A DNA stretch of 7,273 nt from Actinomycetes bacterium (GTDB lineage: Bacteria; Actinomycetota; Actinomycetes; Propionibacteriales; Propionibacteriaceae), in the NCBI GenBank assembly GCA_023437345.1, contig JAEZGC010000207.1, positions 1 to 7,273 on the forward strand. Direction: 5' to 3'. Under the pieces are notes generated by a model. It did no database searches, was not told the DNA's origin, and was given only the letters and a program-made list of their open reading frames with translations. Numbering within the stretch: position 1 is the first letter of the stretch; each line of letters starts with the position of its first letter. Made by a program: the position numbers and the translations under genes. Shown one piece after another: positions 1 to 5,951 of this stretch.

Positions 1-486
1 TGGGAGGACGCCGAGTGGCGCGCCTTCGCGCTGCGGATCGCCGCCGAACTGGACGTGGTGGGGGTGCTGGCCGTCGAGCTGATGGAGCACCGCGACGGCC
101 ACGTGGTGGTCAACGAACTGGCGATGCGTCCGCACAACACCGGGCACTGGAGCATCGACGGGGCGGTCACCTCCCAGTTCGAGAACCACCTGCGGGCGGT
201 GGCCGACCTGCCGCTGGGCGCCACCGAACCGCTGGCCGACTGGGCGGTGATGGCCAACGTGCTGGGCGGCCAGCGCCACGCGCCGGACGCCACGCTGGCA
301 GCGGTGCTCGCCGCCGACCCGGCGGTGCGGGTGCAGTTGTACGGCAAGTCATGGGTGCCCGGCCGCAAGCTGGGTCACGTCACCGCGCTGGGCCCGGACC
401 TGGACCGGACCCGGGCGCGGGCCAGGAGCGCCGCCGACATCCTGATGGGAGTCGCCGGCCCGACGAAGGGAGACCAGGATGGCTGA
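1..486 (+). CDS. purK: PurK, N5-carboxyaminoimidazole ribonucleotide synthetase, C-terminal part (5' end outside window)
   Basis: ATP-grasp enzyme that uses ATP and bicarbonate to carboxylate AIR to N5-CAIR in cytosolic de novo purine synthesis; PurE then rearranges the product. The frame is open from base 1 and ends at TGA 484-486, leaving 161 codons of a family usually near 380 residues, so the N-terminal and central ATP-grasp regions lie upstream. The visible part holds the family's late ATP-grasp block, with the NELAMRPHNTGHW stretch (codons 38-50) followed by DGAVTSQFENHLRAV (53-67); these supply metal/ATP and substrate contacts in PurK. The rest is the small C-terminal domain. Its 3' end overlaps purE by 8 bases, so the two are almost certainly co-transcribed and translationally coupled. 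The identification is by motif and by the adjacent purE. Confidence 0.95.
   Translation, partial: WEDAEWRAFALRIAAELDVVGVLAVELMEHRDGHVVVNELAMRPHNTGHWSIDGAVTSQFENHLRAVADLPLGATEPLADWAVMANVLGGQRHAPDATLAAVLAADPAVRVQLYGKSWVPGRKLGHVTALGPDLDRTRARARSAADILMGVAGPTKGDQDG
466..472 (+). promoter_or_regulatory. Ribosome binding site of purE inside purK
   Basis: AAGGGAG lies six bases before the purE ATG at 479 and inside the last codons of purK. It fixes the purE start and allows re-initiation by ribosomes finishing purK. Confidence 0.7.
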
Positions 487-1009
487 CCAGCCGCTGGCTG
501 GGATCGTGATGGGGTCGGGCTCCGACTGGCCGGTGATGGAGGCAGCCGCCGCCGCGCTGGCCGAGTTCGGGGTGCCCTACGAGGCCGACGTCGTCTCTGC
601 CCACCGGATGCCCGAGGACATGGTGGCCTACGGCCGCGGTGCCGTCGGGCGCGGACTGAAGGTGATCATCGCCGGCGCCGGCGGGGCAGCCCACCTGCCA
701 GGGATGCTCGCCGCCCTCACCCCGCTGCCGGTGATCGGGGTGCCGGTGCCGCTGAAGCACCTGGACGGCCTCGACTCGCTGCTCTCGATAGTCCAGATGC
801 CGGCCGGGGTGCCGGTGGCGACGGTGGCGGTCGGCAACGCCCGCAACGCCGGACTGCTCGCGGTCCGGATCCTCGGGGTGGCCGACCAGGCCCTGACCGC
901 CCGGATGGAGTCCTTCCAGGCCGACCTGCGAGCCGGCGCGGCCGCCAAGGGCGAGCGGGTGCGCGCCGCCGCCCGGGCCGACACCGAGGGGTTCTGGGAC
1001 GGCGGCTAA
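479..1009 (+). CDS. purE: PurE, N5-carboxyaminoimidazole ribonucleotide mutase (class I)
   Basis: Converts N5-CAIR from PurK to CAIR in de novo purine synthesis; the family forms cytosolic homo-octamers. The 176-residue product has the normal length for bacterial class I PurE. Visible motifs are the phosphate/substrate loop MGSGSDWPVM (11-20), SAHRMP (40-45) with the catalytic histidine His42, AGAGGAAHLPGM (65-76), and PVIGVPV followed by LDGLDSLLSIVQMPAGVPVATV in the second half. The presence of an adjacent PurK supports the class I mutase reaction rather than direct AIR carboxylation. The ATG at 479 overlaps the purK stop and has a good Shine-Dalgarno sequence. The last ~20 residues form an alanine/arginine-rich tail that looks dispensable. 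Nothing is missing or broken. Confidence 0.97.
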   Translation: MADQPLAGIVMGSGSDWPVMEAAAAALAEFGVPYEADVVSAHRMPEDMVAYGRGAVGRGLKVIIAGAGGAAHLPGMLAALTPLPVIGVPVPLKHLDGLDSLLSIVQMPAGVPVATVAVGNARNAGLLAVRILGVADQALTARMESFQADLRAGAAAKGERVRAAARADTEGFWDGG

Positions 1010-1017
1010 CCTCCTTG

Positions 1018-1063
1018 TGGCCCGGGGAGGGGGCGCCTGGCCCGGTAGTGGCCCGGCCACCGG
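1018..1063 (+). repeat. Triplicate TGGCCCGG repeat with an imperfect GC-rich hairpin after purE
   Basis: In the 126-base gap between purE and the LCP gene, TGGCCCGG occurs at 1018-1025, 1038-1045 and 1049-1056. The third copy sits inside the perfect palindrome GTGGCCCGGCCAC (1048-1060). A larger stem can form between CCGG/TGGC (1042-1045, 1049-1052) and GCCA/CCGG (1056-1063), with a three-base bulge. No T-run follows. It may end or attenuate the purKE transcript or be an operator, but in DNA this GC-rich it may also be chance. Confidence 0.3.
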
Positions 1064-1124
1064 CGCGTCACCGGCCGGAATTGGACGGCGCGGCAATACT
1101 GGGAACGGCCCGACCACCTTCCCC

Positions 1125-1130
1125 GGGGAG
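1125..1130 (+). promoter_or_regulatory. Ribosome binding site of the LCP gene
   Basis: GGGGAG lies five bases upstream of the ATG at 1136 and supports that start. I see no convincing -35/-10 pair in the gap; TTGGAC at 1081 and the CAATACT stretch at 1094 are too close together to form one promoter. Confidence 0.55.
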
Positions 1131-1135
1131 ACGCT

Positions 1136-2599
1136 ATGGCGACAACCGCGCATGCCGCGACGCTGCCGGGTCCCCAGCAGCGCAGCCAGGGGATAGCGAT
1201 CCGGCGCGGGATCGTGCTTGTTCTGATGTCGCTGCTGATCCCGGGCTCCGCGCAGGTCGCCGCGGGCAACAAGCGCCTGGGACGGATCGCGCTGCGGGTC
1301 TGGCTCGGCCTGCTCGGCCTTGTCGTCCTGGTGGCGATCGCCGCGCTGGTCGCTCGTCCGGCCCTGATCGCCGGCTACGCCCACCCGGTCACGCTGCGGG
1401 TCCTGCAGGTGGTCGTGCTGGTGCTCGGCGTCGCCTGGGCGCTGCTGCTGGTCGACGCCTGGCGGATCGCCAACCCCGGCGCCATGTCGGGGGCCGGCCG
1501 GCTGCTGTCCGGCGTCCTCGCCTTCGCGCTGGCCACCGGGACGGGTACCGCCGCCTGGGCGGCCTCGGGCATGTTCGGCGCGCAGGCCAGCCTGGTCACC
1601 AACGTCTTCACCGGCGGCGGCCAGGCCGAGGCGCAGCACGGCCGGTACAACATCCTGCTGATGGGCGGCGACGCCGGGGCTGACCGCTGGGGGATGCGGC
1701 CGGACACGATGATCGTGGCCAGCATCGACGCCGACACCGGCCGGACCGTGCTGTTCAGCCTGCCCCGCAACCTGCAGTGGGCCCCCTTCCCCAAGGACAA
1801 TCCGCTCCACGCCAAGTACCCCGATGGGTTCTGGTGCGCCTCCCAGGAGTGCCTGCTGAACGCCGTCTACACCCTCGCCCTGAACAACAAGGACCTGTTC
1901 AAGGGCGTGAAGTACCCCGGCGCCGAGGCCACCGCGGACGTGGTGGGCGAGATCCTCGGGCTGGACATCAACTACTGGGCGATGGTGGACCTGAAGGGCT
2001 TCCAGTCCCTGATCGACGCGGTCGGCGGGATCCGGCTCGACATCAACAAGCGGATCCCGATCGGGTCGAAGTCGGGGCCAAAGGGCGTCTACGGTTACAT
2101 CGAGCCGGGCACGAACGTCCTGCTGGACGGCTTCCACGCGCTGTGGTTCGCCCGCTCAAGGGAGGGCTCCAACGACTACGAGCGGATGTCGCGGCAGAAG
2201 TGCGTGATCAACGCCATGGTCAAGCAGCTGAACCCGACCACGGTGCTCACCAAGTTCAACGACATCGCCGCCGCCAGCGAGAAGGTGGTTGCCACCAACA
2301 TCCCCAGCGAGCAGTTGGGGACCGCCCTCGACCTGGCGCTGAAGGGCCGCGGCCTGCCGATGTCGTCGGTCAACTTCACCCCGCCACTGATCAAGCCCGT
2401 CAAGCCGAATTTCCCCAGGATCCGCGAGATAGTCGCCGACAAGATCGCCGCCTCCGAGGCGAAGGACCGCCCCAAGGACGAGACGTCCACCGAGCCGAAC
2501 GGCAACGGCACGGCGTCGGCGACGCCGTCGAGCAAGCCGACCAAGCCGTCCACCACCCAGGCCGAGGACCTCGACTCGGTGTGCGAGGTCAGCGACTGA
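1136..2599 (+). CDS. LCP (LytR-CpsA-Psr) family cell-wall glycopolymer transferase
   Basis: LCP proteins move lipid-linked glycopolymers (teichoic acids, arabinogalactan or capsule, depending on the organism) onto peptidoglycan at the outer membrane face. The 487-residue product has a short cytosolic start, then about four hydrophobic stretches (roughly 25-43, 50-73, 87-107 and 122-143) instead of the usual single anchor; the first contains LIPGSAQ (34-40). The extracytoplasmic LCP domain runs from about 170 to 380. It has NILLMGGD (172-179), RPDTMIVASID (188-198), SLPRNL (208-213), a YPGAEAT block, LDINYWAMVDLKGF, the VGGIRLDI strand, and RSREGSNDYERMSRQ (340-354), whose arginines and acidic residues correspond to the pyrophosphate/metal site of the family. 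Four cysteines lie outside the membrane (234, 239, 356, 483). A Lys/Pro/Ser/Thr-rich tail of about 45 residues follows, and no LytR_C domain is seen. The polymer substrate cannot be told from sequence. The gene converges on the ABC-F gene with a 10-base gap. Confidence 0.93.
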   Translation: MATTAHAATLPGPQQRSQGIAIRRGIVLVLMSLLIPGSAQVAAGNKRLGRIALRVWLGLLGLVVLVAIAALVARPALIAGYAHPVTLRVLQVVVLVLGVAWALLLVDAWRIANPGAMSGAGRLLSGVLAFALATGTGTAAWAASGMFGAQASLVTNVFTGGGQAEAQHGRYNILLMGGDAGADRWGMRPDTMIVASIDADTGRTVLFSLPRNLQWAPFPKDNPLHAKYPDGFWCASQECLLNAVYTLALNNKDLFKGVKYPGAEATADVVGEILGLDINYWAMVDLKGFQSLIDAVGGIRLDINKRIPIGSKSGPKGVYGYIEPGTNVLLDGFHALWFARSREGSNDYERMSRQKCVINAMVKQLNPTTVLTKFNDIAAASEKVVATNIPSEQLGTALDLALKGRGLPMSSVNFTPPLIKPVKPNFPRIREIVADKIAASEAKDRPKDETSTEPNGNGTASATPSSKPTKPSTTQAEDLDSVCEVSD

Positions 2600-2613
2600 G
2601 CCGGAGCGCTCAG
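2596..2613. terminator. Inverted repeat carrying both convergent stop codons, possible bidirectional terminator
   Basis: CTGAGC (2596-2601) and GCTCAG (2608-2613) form a perfect 6-bp stem with a 6-base loop. The plus-strand LCP stop TGA (2597-2599) and the minus-strand ABC-F stop (2612-2610) sit symmetrically in the two arms. There is no U-tract on either side, so it would be an atypical actinobacterial terminator. A short stem at two converging TGA codons could arise partly by chance. Confidence 0.4.
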
Positions 2614-4322
2614 CGGGGCCGCGCCACCCGCCCCTCGTCCCACACCGGCGCCGGGTGCTCGCTGACCCGGCCGTCCGCACCGAAGACCAGGAACCTGTCG
2701 AAGCTGCGGGCGAACCAGCGGTCGTGCGTGACCGCCACCACCGTCCCCTCGAAGGCGCCCAGCGCGTCCTCCAGCGCCTCGGCGGAGTGCAGGTCGAGGT
2801 TGTCGGTCGGCTCGTCCAGCAGCAGCAGGGTTGCGCCCGACAGCTCCAGCAGCAGGATCTGCAGCCGCGCCTGCTGGCCGCCCGACAGCGTCTCGTAGGT
2901 CTGCTCGGCGGACTTGACCAGCCCGTAGCGGTCCAGCGCCCTTGACGCCTCCTCGCGACCCATCCCCGCCCGGTGCTCGTCGCCGCGGTGCAGCAGTTCC
3001 AGCAGGGTGCGCCCGACCAGACGCGGGTGCTGATTGGTCTGGGCGAACCAGCCCGGACGGACCCGCCGGCCCAGCCGGGCCAGGCCGGTGTGGCCGACCG
3101 GCGGAACGCCGAGCTCGTTCACCGGACGGTGCTCGGCGTCGGGGTGGGTGCCGCCGGCAGCCAGCAGCCGCAGGAAGTGGGACTTGCCCGAGCCGTTGGA
3201 GCCCAGCACTGCCACCCGGTCGCCGAACCACACGGTCAGGTCGAACGGTTCCATCAAGGTCACCGGTAACCCGGCCGCCGGCGGGAGCTGGAGCTCCAGC
3301 TGCTCGCAGACCACGGCGCGGCGGGCGGTCTGGCCGCCGCGAAGCCGCATCCGGACCCGGTGCTGGACCACCACCTGCTCGGGCGGGCCGGCGGCCACGA
3401 ACCTGGCCAGCCGGGTCTGCGCGGCCTGGTAGCGGGAGGCCAGCCCGTCGTTGTAGGCGGCCTTCTGCTTGTACATCAGCACCAGCGCCTTGAGCTTGGC
3501 GTGCTCCTCGTCCCAGCGGCGGCGCAGTTCCTCGAGCCGCTCGTTGCGGGCTTCCCGGGCCGCGCCCCAGGTGGTGTAGGTGCCGGTGTGGGTCCACGCG
3601 GTGGCGCCGGCCGGGCCGGGCTCAAGCGTGGCGATGGCGGTGGGGACCCGGCTGAGCAGCTCGCGGTCGTGGCTGATCAGCAGCACCGTCTTGGTGGTCT
3701 CGGCCAGGCGCTGCTCGAGCCAGAGCTTGCCGGGCACGTCGAGGTAGTTGTCCGGCTCGTCAAGGGCCAGCACCTCCTCCGGCCCGGCGAGCAGCGCCTC
3801 GAGGACGAGGCGCTTCTGCTCGCCGCCGCTGAGGGTGTTCACCTGCCGCCACTGCGCGCTCTGGAAGGGCGCCCCCAGCGCGCTGGACGTGACGGTGTCC
3901 CAGGTCGTCGACTCGTACTCGTAGCCGCCGGCATCGCCGAAGTCGGCCAGCGCCTGGGCGTAGGCGAGCTGGGTGGGTTCGTCGTCGGCGTCCATCATCG
4001 CCAGCTCGGCGGCGTCCAGCGCACCGGCGGCGGTGCGGATCCTTTCGGGGGCTACCGAGACCAGCAGGTCGCGGACGGTCTGGCTGCCGCGTAGCTTGCC
4101 GATGAACTGGCTCATCACAGCGACCCGGCCCGAGCCGGCGATGCCGCCCTCCTCGGCGGGCAGCTCGCCTGAGATTATCCGCAGCAGGGTGGTCTTGCCG
4201 CTCCCGTTCGGGCCGATCAGCGCCACCTTCGCGCCGTCGCCGACCCGGAAGCTGACGTCGTTGAGCAGCGGCCGTCCATCACCGAGGGTGTAGCTGACGC
4301 CGTTGACCTCCAGGTGCGGCAT
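2610..4322 (-). CDS. ABC-F family ATPase (ribosome-associated, duplicated ATP-binding cassettes)
   Basis: ABC-F proteins are soluble tandem ATPases that bind the ribosomal E site and affect translation or protect against ribosome-targeting antibiotics; they are not transporters. The 570-residue product has no membrane segment. Cassette 1 has Walker A GPNGSGKTT (37-45), signature LSGGEQ (164-169), Walker B ending ALDEPDNYLD (186-195) and switch SHD (217-219). The charged linker (about 256-310, with RRRWDEEHAKLKALVLMYKQ) is the helical arm that contacts P-site tRNA in this family. Cassette 2 has GSNGSGKSH (374-382), LSGGQQ (479-484), LLLDEPTDNLD (500-510) and THD (532-534). Walker B of cassette 1 reads DEPDNYLD instead of the common DEPTNHLD, so this is not a standard EttA. 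Start is the ATG at 4322, four bases after the upstream stop. No Shine-Dalgarno sequence is visible, so coupled translation is likely. Whether it gives drug resistance is unknown. Confidence 0.93.
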   Translation of the reverse strand: MPHLEVNGVSYTLGDGRPLLNDVSFRVGDGAKVALIGPNGSGKTTLLRIISGELPAEEGGIAGSGRVAVMSQFIGKLRGSQTVRDLLVSVAPERIRTAAGALDAAELAMMDADDEPTQLAYAQALADFGDAGGYEYESTTWDTVTSSALGAPFQSAQWRQVNTLSGGEQKRLVLEALLAGPEEVLALDEPDNYLDVPGKLWLEQRLAETTKTVLLISHDRELLSRVPTAIATLEPGPAGATAWTHTGTYTTWGAAREARNERLEELRRRWDEEHAKLKALVLMYKQKAAYNDGLASRYQAAQTRLARFVAAGPPEQVVVQHRVRMRLRGGQTARRAVVCEQLELQLPPAAGLPVTLMEPFDLTVWFGDRVAVLGSNGSGKSHFLRLLAAGGTHPDAEHRPVNELGVPPVGHTGLARLGRRVRPGWFAQTNQHPRLVGRTLLELLHRGDEHRAGMGREEASRALDRYGLVKSAEQTYETLSGGQQARLQILLLELSGATLLLLDEPTDNLDLHSAEALEDALGAFEGTVVAVTHDRWFARSFDRFLVFGADGRVSEHPAPVWDEGRVARPR

Positions 4323-4326
4323 CGGC

Positions 4327-5205
4327 TCAGGCGGGTTCGAGCGGGCCGGAGCCGAGGATGTCGAAGACCCAGCGGCCGATCTCGTCGCAGACCGCCCGCC
4401 CGGTGTCGAAGTTCGGGGTGCGGGTCATGATGGCGAGCCGGTAGTCGCGGCCCTGGCCGGTCACCTGGCCCACCGAGTTGACCGCCCACAGCCCGTCGCT
4501 GGACTGGAACTGCACCCAGCCGTTCTTCAGGTGGACTGCCACATCGCCCGACCGGGGGGCGCCCACGCCCCACGCCTGGTCGTCGACCACGCCGCCCATC
4601 AGCTCCCACAGCCGCAGCCGATCCCGGTCGGCGACGGCCGGCGAACCCTCGGTCAGGGATCTCAGCAGCTGCGCCTGGTCGTCCGGGGTGGTCCAGGTCC
4701 AGCTCCAGCTCTCGGAGCGGTTCTCGTCGGGGTGGGTGTCGGCCATCCCGAGCTCGGCGGCGAGCTCGGCATAGGCAGGGGCGGCGCCGGCGTAGGCCCA
4801 CAGCGCGTCGGCGGCGTCGTTGTCGGATTTGGTGATCGCGTTGGTGATCTGTTCCTGCTGCTCGGCGGTGAGGTCGGTGCCGGTGGCGTGGGCGCGGCGC
4901 TGGGCCATCAGCACGATCATCGGCTTGGCTATCGAGGCGCTCTGGCTGGCGTAGCCCGGGTTGAAGCCGTACGTCTCGTTTGTGCGCAGGTCGTGGAGCG
5001 CAACGCCAAGCTTGTCGGAGCCTGCGGCGATGGTGGTGATCACCTCGTCGAGCTGGGCCCGGATCGCGCCTGAGGGGGACGCGGTCGGTCGCGGGATGGA
5101 CGGTCCGCCGCAGCCGGCGAGCAGCAGCAGCGCCGAGCCTCCCAGCAGCACCTCGCGCCGGCTGATCCCTGTCATCGCACCCCTTCCGGATCGGTTCCCC
5201 ATCAT
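4327..5205 (-). CDS. Lipoprotein serine hydrolase, class A beta-lactamase-like fold, probable Tat export
   Basis: Predicted surface lipoprotein of the penicillin-recognising serine hydrolase family. From the first ATG it has 292 residues: a twin-arginine motif SRREVLL (15-21), a hydrophobic core and the lipobox LLAGC with lipidated Cys32, then a Pro/Ser/Thr linker. The catalytic domain shows SIAK (Ser91-Lys94) as SxxK, SDN (127-129), and KNG (227-229) where KTG is usual. I see no clear counterpart of the deacylating Glu166 in its usual ExxLN context, although DEN (160-162) and DD (175-176) lie nearby. This fits a non-canonical serine hydrolase or peptidoglycan-binding protein better than a proven beta-lactamase. 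The ATG at 5205 overlaps the upstream stop (ATGA) and has GAGGTG five bases before it. An alternative ATG at 5175 has GGAAGGGG upstream and would give a shorter signal peptide (lipid Cys at 22). The substrate is unknown. Confidence 0.85.
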   Translation of the reverse strand: MMGNRSGRGAMTGISRREVLLGGSALLLLAGCGGPSIPRPTASPSGAIRAQLDEVITTIAAGSDKLGVALHDLRTNETYGFNPGYASQSASIAKPMIVLMAQRRAHATGTDLTAEQQEQITNAITKSDNDAADALWAYAGAAPAYAELAAELGMADTHPDENRSESWSWTWTTPDDQAQLLRSLTEGSPAVADRDRLRLWELMGGVVDDQAWGVGAPRSGDVAVHLKNGWVQFQSSDGLWAVNSVGQVTGQGRDYRLAIMTRTPNFDTGRAVCDEIGRWVFDILGSGPLEPA

Positions 5206-5921
5206 TGCAGCACCTCGGTGACCCGCTCCGCGGCGACGATCCGGTCCAGCTCGGCCTGGGTCACCTGCCCGGCGACCACGACGGCCGAACCATCGCCGAG
5301 CAGCGGTCGCAGCACAGCGTCGGCAAGGGTCCGCCAGGGGTCGCAGGGCCGGACCAGCACGCGCCCGTCCACTGGCTGCAGCTGCCCCGGGTTGGCAAGG
5401 TCGGCGTGGCTGAGCCGCCGGTCGGCGTCCAGCCAGGCCAGGTCGTCAGGGCTGGTGGGGGCGGCCCAGTGCGAGTCCGGTTCGGCGAGCACTTCGGTGC
5501 TGTAGTCGAGCACGCCGTCCGGGAGCCCGGTCAGCGGCAACCCGAACGGGTGCAACGAACAGGCGATGGTGGCGTGCGGCAGCAGCGGCCGCGGGTCCTG
5601 CGGCCCGATCACGACGAGCTCTGCGTCGGGCGGGGGGCCGGGCAGCGCAGCCCAGGCGTTGCCGTGCTGCCAGCAGGCCAGCGGCCAGATCAGGCTCACC
5701 CAGTGACCTGGGTGACTGGTGGCCAGCGGCCCGGCGACCGGGCCCTCGACGTCCAGCGTCTCCAGCAGGTTGGCTGTCTTGTCGACCCAGTTGGCGAAGG
5801 ACGTGGCGCTGAACTCGGTCCGCTCGCCGGCGGCCGGGTGGTAGTAGGTGAGCAGCGGCCGGCTGCCGCCGGCCCGGACCCGGCGCGCCAACAGGTCGAC
5901 GGGGGCGCGGCGCGGGTTCAC
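5202..5921 (-). CDS. TIGR03089 family protein, N-terminal acyl-CoA-synthetase-like, no adenylation motif
   Basis: Recognised as the actinobacterial TIGR03089 type, about 240 residues resembling only the N-terminal part of AMP-binding (ANL) enzymes. Supporting stretches are LLTYYHPAAGERTEFSATSF (23-42), then NWVDKTANLL (44-53), as in the start of acyl-CoA synthetases, and GVLDYSTEV (136-144). The Ser/Thr/Gly-rich P-loop typical of adenylating enzymes and the later ANL motifs are absent, so catalysis of the normal reaction is unlikely. The function of the family is not known to me. The frame stays open upstream across the whole of the divergent gene, so the start was chosen by family length (239 residues) and the -10-like TACGAT ending six bases before the GTG at 5921. 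The stop overlaps the next gene's ATG. No signal peptide or membrane segment is evident, so it is presumably cytosolic. Confidence 0.82.
   Translation of the reverse strand: MNPRRAPVDLLARRVRAGGSRPLLTYYHPAAGERTEFSATSFANWVDKTANLLETLDVEGPVAGPLATSHPGHWVSLIWPLACWQHGNAWAALPGPPPDAELVVIGPQDPRPLLPHATIACSLHPFGLPLTGLPDGVLDYSTEVLAEPDSHWAAPTSPDDLAWLDADRRLSHADLANPGQLQPVDGRVLVRPCDPWRTLADAVLRPLLGDGSAVVVAGQVTQAELDRIVAAERVTEVLQ
5211..5216 (-). promoter_or_regulatory. Ribosome binding site for the lipoprotein gene start at 5205
   Basis: On the minus strand GAGGTG lies five bases upstream of the ATG that overlaps the preceding stop. It matches the core of the anti-Shine-Dalgarno complement better than the GGAAGGGG (5187-5180) upstream of the alternative start at 5175, and so favours the longer form. 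Confidence 0.5.
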
Positions 5922-5927
5922 GTGCCC

Positions 5928-5933
5928 ATCGTA
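5928..5933 (-). promoter_or_regulatory. -10 element for the three-gene minus-strand operon (leaderless start)
   Basis: TACGAT on the minus strand fits the TAnnnT -10 pattern of actinobacterial sigma-A promoters. Its end is six bases before the GTG at 5921, so transcription would begin on or next to the start codon. No ribosome binding site precedes the GTG. No clear -35 box is seen. Confidence 0.5.
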
Positions 5934-5949
5934 GGGCGGTGCCGTAGGG
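5930..5949 (+). repeat. CGTAGGG direct repeat between the divergent genes
   Basis: CGTAGGG occurs at 5930-5936 and again at 5943-5949, 13 bases apart. The first copy overlaps the minus-strand -10 box and the second the plus-strand -10 box. It could be an operator shared by both promoters, or simply follow from two similar -10 regions. Confidence 0.4.
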
Positions 5950-5950
5950 T
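5945..5950 (+). promoter_or_regulatory. -10 element for the GDP-mannose pyrophosphorylase gene (probably leaderless)
   Basis: TAGGGT (TAnnnT) ends one base before the ATG at 5952 and seven bases before the in-frame GTG at 5958. A transcript from here would begin near 5957-5958, which favours the GTG as the true start with no leader. No properly spaced ribosome binding site precedes either codon. Confidence 0.45.
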
Positions 5951-5951
5951 C

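Noticed and set aside
1081..1100. TTGGAC and CAATACT as a -35/-10 pair for the LCP gene
   Set aside because: The two elements are only about 7 bases apart instead of about 17, and the second does not fit TAnnnT.
380..2137. A 585-codon open frame on the minus strand across purE and the LCP gene
   Set aside because: Its translation is Pro/Gly/His/Arg/Gln-rich with no domain, and it runs antisense to two genes with clear family motifs. Long antisense frames are expected at this G+C.
1777..2898. A 373-codon plus-strand frame over the LCP 3' end and the ABC-F 3' end
   Set aside because: Arg/Pro/Gly-rich with no motif, overlapping two real genes on both strands.
2655..4293. Several plus-strand frames of 96-244 codons inside the ABC-F gene
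   Set aside because: All are antisense to a protein with two complete ATP-binding cassettes and show no coding features of their own.
4217..5073. Frames of 194 codons (minus) and 256 codons (plus) over the lipoprotein gene
   Set aside because: They are out-of-frame shadows of the serine hydrolase, which has the SxxK, SDN and lipobox motifs.
4327..5205. Calling the lipoprotein a functional beta-lactamase resistance gene
   Set aside because: KNG replaces KTG and no Glu166 motif is clear; the fold is supported, the resistance function is not.
5205..5951. Upstream extension of the manC frame through the TIGR03089 gene
   Set aside because: The translation before residue MAVRYVV is low-complexity shadow sequence opposite a real gene; the ManC family begins at the GGSGTRLWP region.
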